Positions 1-14,670 of a stretch of 64,000 nucleotides of DNA are shown here, one piece after another (the first letter of the stretch is position 1; each line of letters opens with the position of its first letter). The stretch is from contig OY755038.1 of the NCBI GenBank assembly GCA_963576565.1, positions 16,562,087 through 16,626,086 on the forward strand, written 5' to 3'. The notes beneath the pieces were generated by a model. It saw nothing but the letters and a program-made list of their open reading frames with translations, did not search any database and was not told the DNA's origin. The DNA comes from Aspidapion aeneum. Lineage: Eukaryota > Arthropoda > Insecta > Coleoptera > Brentidae. A program made the translations under genes and the position numbers.

Positions 1-599
1 TACTCAAATTTTGTTGAATGGAGTCAGACAGGGCTTTATTTGAACATTTTTGAAACTTTTGGTTTTAAGTTTGCCAAGTTGCGGATAAAATGCGTGAATA
101 CCTACATGTTCAGTAATTTATGTAGCGGAGACTGAGGCTGATTATCACAATTTTTTTTATTTAAATATTTAAACTTTAAATAGCAAAGAGATGTTCTAAC
201 GTCCTAGATTTAATGTTAAACCTACTTCTTTTTAAACTTCAAGTGAATTGAAGAAGATGGCTCTGGCGCTAGAAGCAAAAAATTTCGCATGGAACATTCT
301 TTTAATTAAATCAAAATGTAGGACCTATCTGTTCATCATTTTAATAACTTTTACGTCCCGCATGCGGGACCAGAATGAAAAACTGATTTTTGGAAGTTTG
401 TTTCCAAGGGATGTTACCTTACCGTCGTAAATTCAAGGATTGCAAGCGATATTTTAAAAAAGAAACAAGTCCGATGTTATAACCATTCACTAAATGATGA
501 ACTCTGAATGTGGGCATACTTGGTTGCCTATGTTATAGCGTAATCATTGAAATACGTGAAAAGCGGCGTCTCTCCCTCCGCGGCAACTCCCCGCATTTA
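1..599. other. no gene seen; AT-rich intergenic or intronic DNA
   Basis: I see no conserved coding signal, RNA gene or repeat boundary here. Because the receptor exon at 895-1037 is on the minus strand and ends in a splice donor, this stretch is probably part of that gene's downstream intron. Confidence 0.5.
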
Positions 600-845
600 C
601 CCTACGTGTAAAGGCGTTAGTGCCCTAGCCCGCGTAACAATGGCTAGAGAAGGTATTATTTTCGACGAAAATTATTTTTTTGAGATTATTTTAAAAATGT
701 GTTATTTGAATGTATTTTGACCTATCATAGCAATATCGTCTCGATATCTGTTTGTGGGTGTGTGCATATACTATTTCTGTTCGTAACACGATAGCTCCTA
801 TGACAATGATGACAAATCTATACTACAAATTGTAAGTTTTGGAGA
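600..845 (-). mobile_element. interspersed repeat family H2, inverted copy
   Basis: It contains on the minus strand the same blocks as 2466-2692 and 7856-8165: a block ending in ACACGATAGCTCC, a stretch matching AAATACACCCAAATGACAC, a TTTCGTCGAAAA block, and TACCTTCTCTAGCCATTG near the other end. The best-preserved copy, at 7856-8165, has an ACAGACAGACA core next to GGTTCAGCGGTTTAGGAGC, which resembles non-autonomous Helitron/Helentron derivatives of insects. The family assignment is inference; the multicopy nature is seen directly. Confidence 0.6.
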
Positions 846-894
846 ATAAATAAAGTAAAGTAAAGTAAAGTACTTATTCGTCTATGGTACTTAC

Positions 895-1037
895 CCTGTA
901 AATAGGTGGATATTTTGCAGGTAAATGGGCCAAATGCGTAAACGTCTGTGTAAGCTTTCCAGGCTGCGTTCGGCATGCAGATGAGAGTGACTAATAGATC
1001 TGCCACCGACAAGTTGACTAGGAAGTAATTGGTTACG
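895..1037 (-). CDS. internal exon of a rhodopsin-family (class A) peptide GPCR, TM2 to start of TM3
   Basis: The minus strand encodes about 47 residues that include NYFLVNLSVADLLVTLICMP, the classic TM2 of class A receptors with the NLSVADLL signature and its conserved aspartate. Extracellular loop 1 follows with the aromatic of the WxFG-type motif (YAFGPFTCK), whose cysteine normally forms the disulfide to loop 2, then the start of TM3 (STYLQG). The exon is bounded by a perfect acceptor (polypyrimidine then CAG at 1038-1040) and donor GTAAGT at 889-894. It begins with the last base of a codon and ends after the first base of the next, so phases are defined. There is no stop or frameshift. 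The pattern fits insect neuropeptide receptors, but I cannot assign the ligand. TM1 and later exons are not recognised in the window, so introns must be long. Confidence 0.88.
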
Positions 1038-1169
1038 CTGAAAAAGAAAAATGCGTTTTCTAAAAATGCAATGTCTACAAAATGTATGCAATATCAAAGT
1101 TTACACAATTAAAATATAAGTTGCTGCACTTGAACCGGCGGCCGTCATCAAACGCCGAATCGCACACGC

Positions 1170-1240
1170 GGTCTAGGACAACTGGGCGCCGAGCTAACTA
1201 GGCGCCGAGCTAACTGGGCGCCGGCCCAACTCGGCGCCGA
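1170..1240. repeat. short tandem array of GGCGCC-containing units
   Basis: Four imperfect units of about 14-18 bp built on AACTGGGCGCCGAGCT lie in tandem. Each carries the 6-bp palindrome GGCGCC, so the array can fold on itself. It is GC-rich against an AT-rich background and is probably the end of a small MITE. Confidence 0.6.
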
Positions 1241-1384
1241 AGTAAAAAAACAAAATAGATTTACGAAATTTTCTTGAAATTTGGTTTTGTTAAGTAACGT
1301 TAAATCCTTTAAGTCGAGTGTTGAAATGTGATAGGTGCAGTGTTTGGTTGCCTGGTAACACTATAATTTATGTTGTTTATAACA

Positions 1385-2447
1385 ACAATGGCGGATCCAA
1401 AATGGCGGATTTCTTGATTTTTAAACCGATTTGTCCCAAACTTGAAAGTTTGGAGTGCCTAAGATAACCTAATACAGTTTTATCCTTAAACCTAAAAAAT
1501 TCAAAATGGCGAATCCAAAATGGCGGATTTTCTTATTTACTAACCGATTTGTCCTAAACTTGAAATATTACATTGCTTGAGGTCATTTAACAAAATGTTT
1601 TACTCAAACTTAAAAAAATCAAAATTGCCTATCTTAAGTGCCTGAGATCACTTAATGCAGTTTTATCCTCAAACTTAAAAAAATCAAAATGGCGAATCCA
1701 AAATGGCGGATTTTCTTATTTACTAACCGATTTGTCTCAAACTTGAAATATTACATTGCATAAGGTCATTTAACACAATTTTTTACTCAAACTTAAAAAA
1801 ATCAAAATGGCGGACTTTCTTATTTATAAATCGATGTGTATCAAATATAGAAATTGGCGGGGTTTCAAGTCCCTGCTTATGATTTTGACTTAAACTTATA
1901 AATAATTCAAAATGGCGAATTTCTATATTTAATACACATCGATCTATAAATAAGAAAGTCTGCCATTTTGGATCGCCATTTTGAGTTTTTTTAGTTTGAA
2001 TAAAAAATTGTATTAAATGACCTTAAGCAATGTAATATTTCAAGTTTGAGACACATCGGTTAGTAAATAAGAAAATCCTCCATTTTGGATTCGCCATTTT
2101 GAATTTTTGATAAGCTTAAGTCAAAATCATTAGCAGGGACTTAAAACCCCGCCAATTTCTATATTTGAGACACATCGGTTCATAAAAAAGAAAGTCCGCC
2201 ATTTTGATTTTTTTAAGTTTGAGTAAAAAATTGTGTTAAATGACCTTATGCAATGTAATATTTCAAGTTTGAGACAAATCGGTTAGTAAATAAAAAAATC
2301 CGCCATTTTGGATTCGCCGTTTTGAATTTTTTAGGTTTGAGGATAAAACTGTATTAAGTGATCTCAGGCACTGCAAACTTTCAAGTTTGAGACAAATCGG
2401 TTTAACAATTAAGAAATCCGCCATTTTGGATCCGCCATTGTTACAGA
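1385..2447. mobile_element. 1.06-kb foldback element with tandem sub-repeats in both arms
   Basis: The left half carries direct repeats of a module containing AAAATGGCGGATTTTC and ACCGATTTGTC. The right half carries the same modules in reverse (GACAAATCGG, AATCCGCCATTTTG), symmetrical about roughly 1915-1925. The two outer ends match closely: ACAATGGCGGATCCAAAATG at the left and its reverse complement at 2425-2445. No transposase is present. Related modules recur at 53160-53480 inside another MITE, so this is a dispersed family. Confidence 0.8.
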
Positions 2448-2465
2448 GAGACATATTTTCAATTT

Positions 2466-2692
2466 TTAAACTGTCATTAGCATTAATGGATTGTGACGAA
2501 AAACTAATAAGCTTTCGTACACTATTTTACCAGAAAATTGGTTCAATGGTTCAGATGCTATAGTGTTACTACACATACACACACAAAATACACCCAAATA
2601 ACACATTTTCGACGTTATCTCTAATTTTTTTTCGTCGAAAACAATACCTTCTCTAGAGATTGCTGCGCGGGCCAGGAAGGTAATTAGCATCT
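2466..2692 (+). mobile_element. H2 interspersed repeat, partial copy
   Basis: It shares with 7856-8165 the order: conserved stretch ending TTCAGATGCTATAGTGTTAC, ACACACACA core, AAATACACCC, CGTCGAAAACAATACC, and a terminal TTGCTGCGCGGGCCAGGAAGG. It lies directly against the right end of the foldback element. Confidence 0.6.
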
Positions 2693-3096
2693 TGGAAATT
2701 AATGCAGACGCTGGAGGTAGATAGTTAAGTATGCAAAATTGAAGGGCCGCAATTTAACAATGGATTCTAGCTGAGAATAGGTCACAGATTAACGATCTGG
2801 ATGTGGCCGGCGAGTTTTTGGTCCAATTTTTTTTTATCCTCCCCCCCTCTATAGTCGGATTCAAATTTCTGCAAATTTAACTAAGTTGAAGCCATAAAGC
2901 CACAATTACACATAAATGCATCAAAAATTTTTAAAATCTAACCTTAAAATTAAATTATATTAGTTTTTGCAATTTTAGTTGCGAAACACCTCAGATTTTC
3001 TTTTATGATCACTTCAAAAGCTTCTTAGGGAAAATATGTTATTATTACAAGCTTTTATTTAACTTCACCTGTATGTATGTATGTATGTATATATAA
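2693..3096. other. no gene seen; contains a short (TATG)n tract
   Basis: AT-rich sequence with a TGTATGTATG microsatellite near 3070-3090. Nothing else is recognisable. Confidence 0.5.
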
Positions 3097-3790
3097 AAAA
3101 CCATAAAACAGTTAAAAACATTATTTCAAAATACTGGTAACAGTAATAATTAAAAGCTTTAAAATTAATAAACTCCAAAAGAAAAGACTAAAATAATTAT
3201 GAATAATAAAGTTAACAGTTTTATACAATGTTAAAATAATTGATAAATTTCCCCAGTTGAAATAAAACCCCCCTTAAGAAGTGTGAACGAGAGCAAATCC
3301 AACTAAAGTATGTTTGCTCCCACGACTTTCGAAAGTTTCCTGTCTCAGTCAAAGCAACTCTACGCTTGCAAGCACAAAAAAATTTGTCGTTGATTGGCTA
3401 GAACTATACTCCTCATCGCTTTGGCGAGAAAGAGATAGCCTGCGATTTAAACGCTCCACCAAGAGACAAAATACCAATGCAAGCCAAGATGCGTGGACTT
3501 AAGACTGGAGAAAATCGACCGTAGTTAAAATTACATAGTGTGTTTTTTAAAAGTTGAAAATAGTTTAGCAAATTTGTTTCCAGTTACAAAATATGAATTA
3601 TTTTGATGTTAGTGACTCAACGGACCTATTAGCCAAATACAACTTTTATTAAAATACATGCCGAAACACAAGTCGCCGGTGTTGCCATAAATCTTACTTA
3701 TTCTTAACCTAGTCTTGCATATAATTAATGCTTGTTGATGTCAAAAACAATATTTAAATAAAAATATTTAAAAACTTATAAATGGCAAAA
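3097..3790 (+). repeat. 0.7-kb interspersed repeat, copy 1 (inverted relative to 47490-48243)
   Basis: Nearly the whole stretch reappears in opposite orientation at 47490-48243, including the blocks around GACTTTCGAAAGTTTCCTG, GATTGGCTAGAA and GCCGGTGTTGCCATAAAT. Both copies contain small open frames in the same place, but the frames are not conserved as a protein. Type unknown; no TIR or poly(A) tail is evident. Confidence 0.75.
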
Positions 3791-4548
3791 ATACCATTTA
3801 TATTTAAATCCCGTTTTGTTACACTATCAATGATGAATTTTCTCTCGACTGCTACACTCAGAAGAGATTAAGAGCTTGCAAAAAATTTTCCGGAAATAAT
3901 TTATCGTAGATTATTAGCAAAAATACGTGACACTTTAATAAATTAAAAGATATAACCTCCTACATTTTTAAACTTTTTGATATTAAAAATACATAAATTA
4001 AACTCATATTCTAGGTAAACAATAAAAAACCTAATTAAGTTTAAAATTCATATTTATCTCAAAATCCCTACAAGTATTTTTTAACATCTGGTATGCGGGG
4101 TAGCTGCATAAAAGGTTATTAAAATCTGAACAGGGCTTAAAGTTTCACATCAGTAATTTCTAAAGGGTTTAAAATCGTAAAGTACTAAAATTCTCAAAAC
4201 TCGGTTTAGATTTTGGTTAATTAATTTTTTTGCCTTCAATGTAATAGTGTTTAATACTTGTATAATTGTTTATAAAAACTTTACAATATAGGCCACCTTT
4301 TTTTATTGTTACAATGTTTAATATCCGCACAAGACAAAAATGAATACAAAGAATGTAATATTTTGGTTTAAAAATGGTAGCCATATTTAAACCTACAAAC
4401 GTCACTAGAAGTCCAATAAAACGGCGTAAGTCAGTGTCAGCTGTCCGCTATATTTTACATGTTAATTATTTAGACAAGTTAGCGATGATTAATCCGATGT
4501 TCAATTGTTTTGGTGGATGTATAATTGAAAACGGATTCTATTATATTT
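3791..4548. other. no gene seen
   Basis: AT-rich DNA without recognisable coding, RNA or repeat signals. It leads into the first unit of the 349-bp tandem array. Confidence 0.5.
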
Positions 4549-5990
4549 TGTGCTTTTTTCAATATTTAAATATTGATACGTTTTTAATACGGTAATGCAT
4601 CTACAGATATAGTTTTAAGTTATGTATTATTTAGGTTTGAAAATTTTTGTATTTAAGTTCTTTTTATCTGTCATGGATTATTTATATCGTTTTTTGAACT
4701 TTAAACCATACTTTTTCTTTATTTTTAAAGTTAATTTAAGTTTTTGTAAGACTCACTAAGAAATGCATGCAAATCTTTGCAGTAGTTTGTCCTGTAAGTA
4801 TTAAAAAAATACACTTAAACCAGTCGGTATCAAGTTCATAGACTTTAGTACTAGACCTTGGTCTAAGTGCTAAGTTTAAAGATCTTAGTTTATATCTTGT
4901 GCTTTTTTCAATATTTAAATATTGATACGTATTTAATACGGTAATGCATCTACAGATATAGTTTTAAGTTATGTATTATTTAGGTTTGAAAATTTTTGTA
5001 TTTAAGTTCTTTTTATCTGTCATGGATTATTTATATCGTTTTTTGAACTTTAAACCATACTTTTTCTTTATTTTTAAAGTTAATTTAAGTTTTTGTAAGA
5101 CTCACTAAGAAATGCCTGGAAATCTTTGCAGTAGTTTGTCCTGTAAGTATTAAAAAAATACACTTAAACCAGTCGGTATCAAGTTCATAGACTTTAGTAC
5201 TAGACCTTGGTCTAAGTGCTAAGTTTAAAGATCTTAGTTTATATCTTGTGCTTTTTTCAATATTTAAATATTGATACGTATTTAATACGGTAATGCATCT
5301 ACAGATATAGTTTTAAGTTATGTATTATTTAGGTTTGAAAATTTTTGTATTTAAGTGCTTTTTATCTGTCATGGATTATTTATATTATTTTTCGAACTTT
5401 AAACCATACTTTTTCTTTATTTTTAAAGTTAATTTAAATTTTTGTAAGACTCACTAAGTAAGGTCTGCAAATCTTTGCAGTAGTTTGTCCTGTAAGTATT
5501 AGAAAAATACACATAAACCAGTCGGTATCAAGTTCATAGACTTTAGTACTAGACCTTGGTCTAAGTGCTAAGTTTAAAGATCTTAGTTTATATCTTGTGC
5601 TTTTTTCAATATTTAAATATTGATACGTATTTAATACGGTAATGCATCTACAGATATAGTTTTAAGTTATGTATTATTTAGGTTTGAAAATTTTTGTATA
5701 TAATTTTTTTTTATCGATCATGGATTATTTCTATTGTTTTAAACTTAAACCACCCCTCAGAAGTGGTACTACAATTTGAGACTACTTTTTCTTTATTCTT
5801 AAAGTTAATTTAAATTTATGTAAGTTAAAACTCACTAAGAAATGCATATTGTGCTATTTCACGTTAACGTAAACCAAATCTTTGCAGTAATTTGTCCTGT
5901 AAGTATTAAAAAAATACACTTAAACCAGTCAGTATCAAGTTCATAGACTTTAGTACTAGACCTTGGTAGTTTAAACATCTTAGTAAATAG
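4549..5990 (+). repeat. tandem array of four ~349-bp units
   Basis: Units start with TGTGCTTTTTTCAATATTTA at 4549, 4899, 5247 and 5596, giving periods of 350, 348 and 349. The units are almost identical. Each ends with a block containing the palindrome AGACCTTGGTCT. The fourth unit carries two small insertions (around 5745-5780 and 5845-5875) and then degrades. No coding potential is visible; this resembles a short satellite block or an expanded transposon core. Confidence 0.92.
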
Positions 5991-6013
5991 TGGTGCTAAA
6001 GTTTTAGTAGGGA

Positions 6014-6286
6014 CTTATTGGAATAAAACCTGACTTTATTTTAGAGTCGACTTTATTTTGACACATTTACGCAGAAAACTAACAGCTGACCTATCAAAAT
6101 TGACATACCAAAGTCAAATTAAATAATAAAGATGCTAACTTTCATTTAATAAATACCGACACTAATAAATCCGGTTTTTAAATACCCAAAGTCCGAATTT
6201 TGAAGCAGAGAAGCTGCTTTTTATATATAAATCTGTCACCATAGGGTCGATTTTTAAATAAGGTCATAGTTTTATTCCAATAGACA
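6014..6286. mobile_element. ~270-bp MITE with TIR ATTGGAATAAAAC
   Basis: The left end reads CTTATTGGAATAAAACCTGA and the right end is its imperfect reverse complement (TAGTTTTATTCCAATAG). The inverted similarity continues for about 35 bp to a shared GTCGA block on each side. A repeated ACTTATTGG flanks both sides and may be the target duplication or part of the TIR. No coding capacity. Confidence 0.7.
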
Positions 6287-6335
6287 CTTATTGGAAAAAT
6301 GTAATAATCAAAATAGCATATTCTATCAAAAAAAA

Positions 6336-6545
6336 AACTTCCGAACCGAACTGAACCGAACAGAATTTGGTTTGGTTCAGTGCCGTTCGGTTCGGATTCA
6401 TACTATCTAGGATCCCAGGGAAGAAGTTAGGGAAATTTGTTGTTTTTTTTTTAATATGCTGGTTCAGTTCGAGTCGGTTCGGTTTTGTTTGATTCGGTTC
6501 GGATTTACACTCTCTAGAATCCCGGGAAAAAAATCCTCTGCATTT
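6336..6545. repeat. GGTTCGG-rich hairpin repeat, copy 1
   Basis: AACCGAACTGAACCGAAC is followed by its inverse GGTTCAGTGCCGTTCGGTTC, then by a block close to CTAGGATCCCGGGAAAGAAG. The module repeats in tandem. The same arrangement occurs at 9505-9702, 13826-13936 and 19910-20012. Confidence 0.75.
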
Positions 6546-6705
6546 TTGGCCTGCGCTATTTTGATCATGTGCTATTTGGGCCTGCGTTCTTATGGCCATG
6601 CGTTACTTTGCCCACACGCTATTTTGATAGTCGCTATTTCATTACTCGTCGTTTCGTACGTTGCTATTTTGTATATTGCTATTTTGTTCCGTAGCCCCAA
6701 ATAAT
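6546..6705 (+). repeat. degenerate minisatellite built on GCTATTTTG
   Basis: About eight irregular units of 15-20 bp share GCTATTTTG or GCTATTT. An 82-codon frame runs through it but is a by-product of the repeat. Confidence 0.6.
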
Positions 6706-7855
6706 ACATATTCGGCGTTTTCTGAAAAAAAAAATTCTCGTCGAAAACAAAAAAAATGTCAGAGGCAAGGTATTAAAAAAACCGTTTTCCCAATCTTATA
6801 AATTTAACCACACGGCATAAAGTAGGATTTAATAAAGAATTTAAAATAAAAATATTTTTAACTAAAGGAAATAAAGCGTCCCTATTAAAATTTTATTTTA
6901 AAAATTTTTTTTACGAGTTTAAATAAAAAATAAGAGGTTAGTTACTCGGTCAAAGCCAGTGGCACATTCAGGATCTCCGGAAGGGAGAGACCAAGGAGGT
7001 AGCAAAAACAAAAAAGAGTTTTTGAAAAATATAGTAAGTGTGTAAAATTTTTAAAAACTGTTAAGTTTTGTGAATTAAAGTAAATAGATCCATGACGGAT
7101 CCAATACATTCCTAGCTATAGTTGAGAATGTATATAAGTGGCATCGCGTCATAGCTATGGTAAACCAAATTTTGTAGCAAAATCTAAGTAAAGAAGCCTC
7201 AAAAAATTGTTGTTTCACTTTGTACCTGCAGTGTGCCGCTTTATATGTCTATAATAAAACACCGAGACCTTTTAAAGGAGATATAAAATAGGTACTTACC
7301 TAATAAATAAAGATCCGAAACATAAAAGAGAATCCAAAATTATATTAAAATGTGCGCAAATATTGATTTAGTTGCAAAAACGGTAATTTGTTTTGTAAAA
7401 AGTCGGTCCCAATTTGTATGACATTAAAACAGTCAAAACAACAACGAATAGACAACGTCAAATCCCAGCTAAATCAATATGTTCGTAACAACCAAACAAG
7501 AGTATATATGTTCCTTTCTAACAAAATCGTTTAGAAGAAGACATAAATAAAAAGCAAGTAAAATAGTAAGCTAATGACTAATTAGTGCAGTGCCTCGTTT
7601 TGGGAATCAATACCAATAAAAAAATTACAGGAAGTGCGGTCCACTGTATGTACCCCTCTATTCCCTTCCCGCCCATCACGGTTTTGATGACGCGGTGCCA
7701 CTTTAATACATCAAGTATAGGCCATTAGCACACTTCAAGTGAGGCCATTATATATCGGCCTTGAAAACAGTTTTTTGTAAATATCTGAGAACCTAAAACG
7801 TTTAAGAAGTTTATGGTTATAACACAAATTATTGATCAAAAAGCAATCTGCTATA
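6706..7855. other. no gene seen
   Basis: AT-rich. There is a short inverted pair around 7095-7165 (CATGACGGATCC ... GCGTCATAGCTATGG) of unclear meaning. Nothing else is recognisable. Confidence 0.45.
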
Positions 7856-8165
7856 TTCCGCATATTGATACGATGGTCCGTTGAAAAAAAAATTATCGTC
7901 TTTAGCATCAGCTCGTTAGCTCGAACACTATTTTACCTAAAAATTTTATGAAAATCGGTTCAGCGGTTTAGGAGCTATCGTGTTACAGGCAGATATACAG
8001 ATACACACACACAGACAGACATCACGACGATATTACTAAGGTAGGTCAAAATACACCCAAATGACACATTTTCGGCGTTATCTGAAAAAAGGTTTTTTCA
8101 TTTCAGATTTAATAAAAAATACCTTCTCTATAGCCATTGCTGCGCGAGCTAGGAAGGTAAAAAAA
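7856..8165 (+). mobile_element. H2 interspersed repeat, best-preserved copy
   Basis: The order is AAATTATCGTCTTTAGCATC, AAAATCGGTTCAGCGG, GAGCTATCGTGTTACAGGC, an (ACAC)/(ACAG) core, ATCACGACGATATTACTAAG, AAATACACCCAAATGACAC, a T-rich spacer, and a terminal CATTGCTGCGCGAGCTAGG. A conserved block next to an ACAGACAGAC core is seen in non-autonomous Helitron/Helentron-type elements of insects; this assignment is inference. Other copies or fragments are at 600-845, 2466-2692, 38440-38520 and 45530-45620. Confidence 0.6.
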
Positions 8166-9015
8166 ATACGTTTTGTAAAAAATTGCTGTTTATGCATTGG
8201 TTTTTTTTTCTTACTAGAAATAAAATAATTAGCTTTCTTACAAAGTGGGAGGTGGGGGGCCACTTCCCCTGGATTCGCCACTGGACAAAGCTAATTTTTA
8301 TAAATGCGGCTTTCATAATGCACCAGTTTAAAAACTTAATTTTTAGAAATATTAAACAAGTTTAAATAAAAAATTTAAGGTTGGATGCTCGGTTTAAGCT
8401 GATTTGTATAAATGCTGCTTGAAAAGTACACCATTTTTTCTTTTTCGAGAACTAAATTGAATTAGTCGCTATAAAATTGCGAATCTTGCCATTTAGACGA
8501 GGTGCAGATAACATAAAAACTATTGAAAATTTAAATTCTATCGCAGCTAACAAAAAAAATGAAAGCCGATCCGAGTTACTGAGGTATAATAAGTTTATTT
8601 CTAGTAATAAGTTACAAAATAAAACATCCAAAAGCACGTAGCTTCATTACCGAAAGGATAAGTCTTCCAATACAAAGGGGAAACGCAACATCGGTGCTCG
8701 GGACCAATCCTGCTGAACAAGGTTTAAATGAAATTTTTTATATTTAATGTATTTAATTGTTTTTTTTATATATATACAGGTATTGTTTATATTTCTGTTA
8801 CTTTCGTTTTTAATATTTTTTACCATTTTCTACGACGTAGATTTTTATTTAATTTAGTTTTAATTAACTGATTTACCTGTGTATATTTTTACCTTATTAG
8901 CTAGGTGATGTAAAAATGTATTTAAATTAAAAATTTCCTATTAAAAAAAAAATATTTGCTTAATTAAGTTGATACATATGGTAAAATTTGAAAGTTACAT
9001 CTAAACAAAACTAAA
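8166..9015. other. no gene seen
   Basis: AT-rich. At 8245-8285 there is a CCACTTCCCCTGGATTCGCC stretch typical of small hAT-like MITE ends, but no partner end was found. Confidence 0.45.
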
Positions 9016-9961
9016 AAAATGCGAATTTTCACAATAAATTCGAAATAAAATAAATAGTTAAGGCCCTACGGAGTCAGATACTGTTTTTAATGGTAGCAGC
9101 AATACACTAGGTATGGATAGACAAGACTCGCCCGAACATTTTACGAAAGCGAACCACCCAACCACTTCTGCGAGGGGGGTGGTTTCCCCCTTAAACGCTT
9201 TTTGACGGTTTTTTGCTCATAACTCAAAAACGGTCAACGAATAGAAACGCATTAGATTGTATGGGAAAAAACTCTTTTTTTGAATTAATTCAAAGCTCTG
9301 AGTCAAAAAAATGACTTTATTAAAAGTAAAGAAGTTTTTGCAATTATTCTAGAATCAAGAAAGGTAAAGTTTAATACGGGTTTTTATTTAAAAACATACT
9401 TAAACCTAATTAACTAGTAACTAATAATAACTTAATAACCAGTCTTTTTTTAATTTAATAATCAAAATAGCGATGTAACAAACCAGCATATTAAAAAAAA
9501 AACGTCCAAACCGAGCCGAACCTAACTGCACCGAACCGAATTTGGATCAGTTCAGTGCGGTTCGGCTCGGATTCATACCCTCTGGGATCCCGGGGAAGTC
9601 AGGGAAGTTTTTTTTTTAATATGCTCTGTCGGTTCAATTCGGTTCGGCTTGGTTCGATTTGGTTTGGATTTACACCCTCTAGGATCCCGGGAAAGAAGTC
9701 TAATTTTCAAAATAAATTCGAAATAAAATAAATAGTTAAAGCCCTACGGAGTCCGATACTGCTTTTAATGGTAGAAGCAACACACTTGGTATGAATAGAC
9801 AAGACTCGCCCAAACATGTTAGGAAAGGGAACCACCCAACCAACACTGGGAGGGGGGGGGGGGGTTTCCCCCCTTAAACGCTTCTTGACGGTTTTTTGCT
9901 CATAACTCAAAAACGGTCAACGAATAGAAAATCATTAGATTGTATGGAAAAGAACTCTTTT

Positions 9962-13021
<3,060 letters not shown>

Positions 13022-13180
13022 TTTTTGAATTAATTCGAAGCTTTGAGTCAGAAAAATGACTTTATTAAAAGTAAAGAAGTTTCTGCAATCACTCTAGAAT
13101 CTAGAAAGGTAAAGTTTAATACGAGTTTTCATTTAAAAACATACTTAAACTTAATTAACTAGTAACTAATAATAACTTAA

Positions 13181-13766
13181 GTATTGTTCATACTCGTCTT
13201 AGTCTTTTGTTTTTGATTAGTCTTTGTCCTTTGATTAGTCTTAGCTGTCTTAAACAAAATCGGCTGTTCATACTCGTCTTTTGTTTTTGATTAGTCTTAG
13301 TCATAACCCACTGAAAAAAAAATCAATTTCAATAAAAAGGCCCCTTTTCAAAAGTCATTTTCTACACAAAACAATCTTATTTAACCTAAATTGTGCACGA
13401 AACACAGACACGAAAGAACAACAGCGAAAAAGAAAATAAAAACAAATAAAATTTTGAGGTTATGTTGAGATTTTCTGTTAAAAACATGATTAATGGCGGT
13501 AAATTCAAAATTTCGGCCGCGCGCTTGCGCTCTTCGGACGCCCTGTAAAAAAAAACAACAAATATCAGCTGATGTCTGTCACTCGTCTTAGTCGTTGTCC
13601 TAAGGATTGAAAGTTGGCAACTCTTAAGACAAAGACTAATCAAAAACAAAAGCAAAAGCATTGTATGAACACTCCCATAGGAAACAGTGGTTTTAACTTT
13701 CTTATGACAAGACATATGACTAAACCAAGACAAAAGACTAGACAAAAGACGAGTATGAACGATTCA
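13181..13766. mobile_element. 586-bp MITE with TTAA target duplication
   Basis: It is flanked by TTAA at 13177-13180 and 13767-13770. The uninterrupted tandem copy at about 9430-9440 reads AATAACTTAATAACC with one TTAA. The ends are inverted repeats with GTTCATACTCGTCTT, and internal inverted copies of GACTAATCAAAAACAAAAG lie on both sides. A 119-codon minus-strand frame inside has no recognisable domain. TTAA duplication is known for piggyBac and some other superfamilies, but the terminal bases do not match piggyBac, so the superfamily is undecided. Confidence 0.85.
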
Positions 13767-14486
13767 TTAATAACCAGTCTTTTTTTAATTTAATAATCAA
13801 AAGCATTTTAAAAGAAAACGTCCAAACCGAGCCAAACCGAGCCAAACCGAACTGCACCGAACCGAATTTGGTTCGGTTCAGTGCGGTTCGGTTTGATTTG
13901 GATTTACACCCTCTAGGATCCCGGGAAAGAAGTCATGTAATTTTCAAAATAAATTCGAAATAAAATAAATAGTTAAGGCCCTACGGAGTCCGATACTGCT
14001 TTTAATGTTAGAAGCAACACACTTGGTATGGATAGACAAGACTCGCCCGAACATTTTACGAAAGGAAACCACCCAACCAAGTCTGGTAGAAGGGTGATTT
14101 CCCCCCTTAAACGCTTTTTGACGGTTTTTTGCTCATAAATCAAAAACGGTCAACTTTTCTAAAAATATTCTAAAGATCATTTTGCATGCGGATAAAATTT
14201 CCTTTTTAACCATGTACATTAGTACCCTCTAAAGGCAGTGGTGCACGTTCCATAGGCCATCGAAAAAGGGGGAAAATGTTTAAAATATTTTTCTTATTTT
14301 TCTTGTTGCATTTTGTATCCTCAACACATTGTTTTTTTTTTCAATAGAGTATTTTTGTTCAAAAACCCATTGTATACAGTTAAATATTTAATAAGTTATA
14401 CATAACTTTTTAAGGTAGCCGCCTTGAAATAAAAATGAATGTGTTTGTAGAAATCCTCAATTCAAACAAAAATTTTGAACTTAGTA

Positions 14487-14670
14487 CAGTCGAACCTCGA
14501 TAACTTGAACCTGAAGGGACAACCAAAACAGTTCGAGTTATGGAGAGTTCGAGTTATAGAAACTTGAATTACATGGGTTAAAATATATGTGAAAAGTGCA
14601 GGGACCGCTTAAAAGGTTCGAGTTATAGAGAGGTTCGAGTTATAGAGGTTCGAGTTAGAGAGGTTCGACT
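14487..14670. mobile_element. Tigger/pogo-like MITE, TA duplication
   Basis: It starts CAGTCGAACCTCGATAACTT and ends with tandem GTTCGAGTTATAGAG-type units closing GAGGTTCGACT, between TA at 14485-14486 and TA at 14671-14672. The related arm at 43840-43880 lacks it (AACTCAGTAAATAATACTC). CAGTCGAACCTC-type ends and TA duplication are typical of the pogo/Tigger branch of Tc1/mariner elements. Confidence 0.8.
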
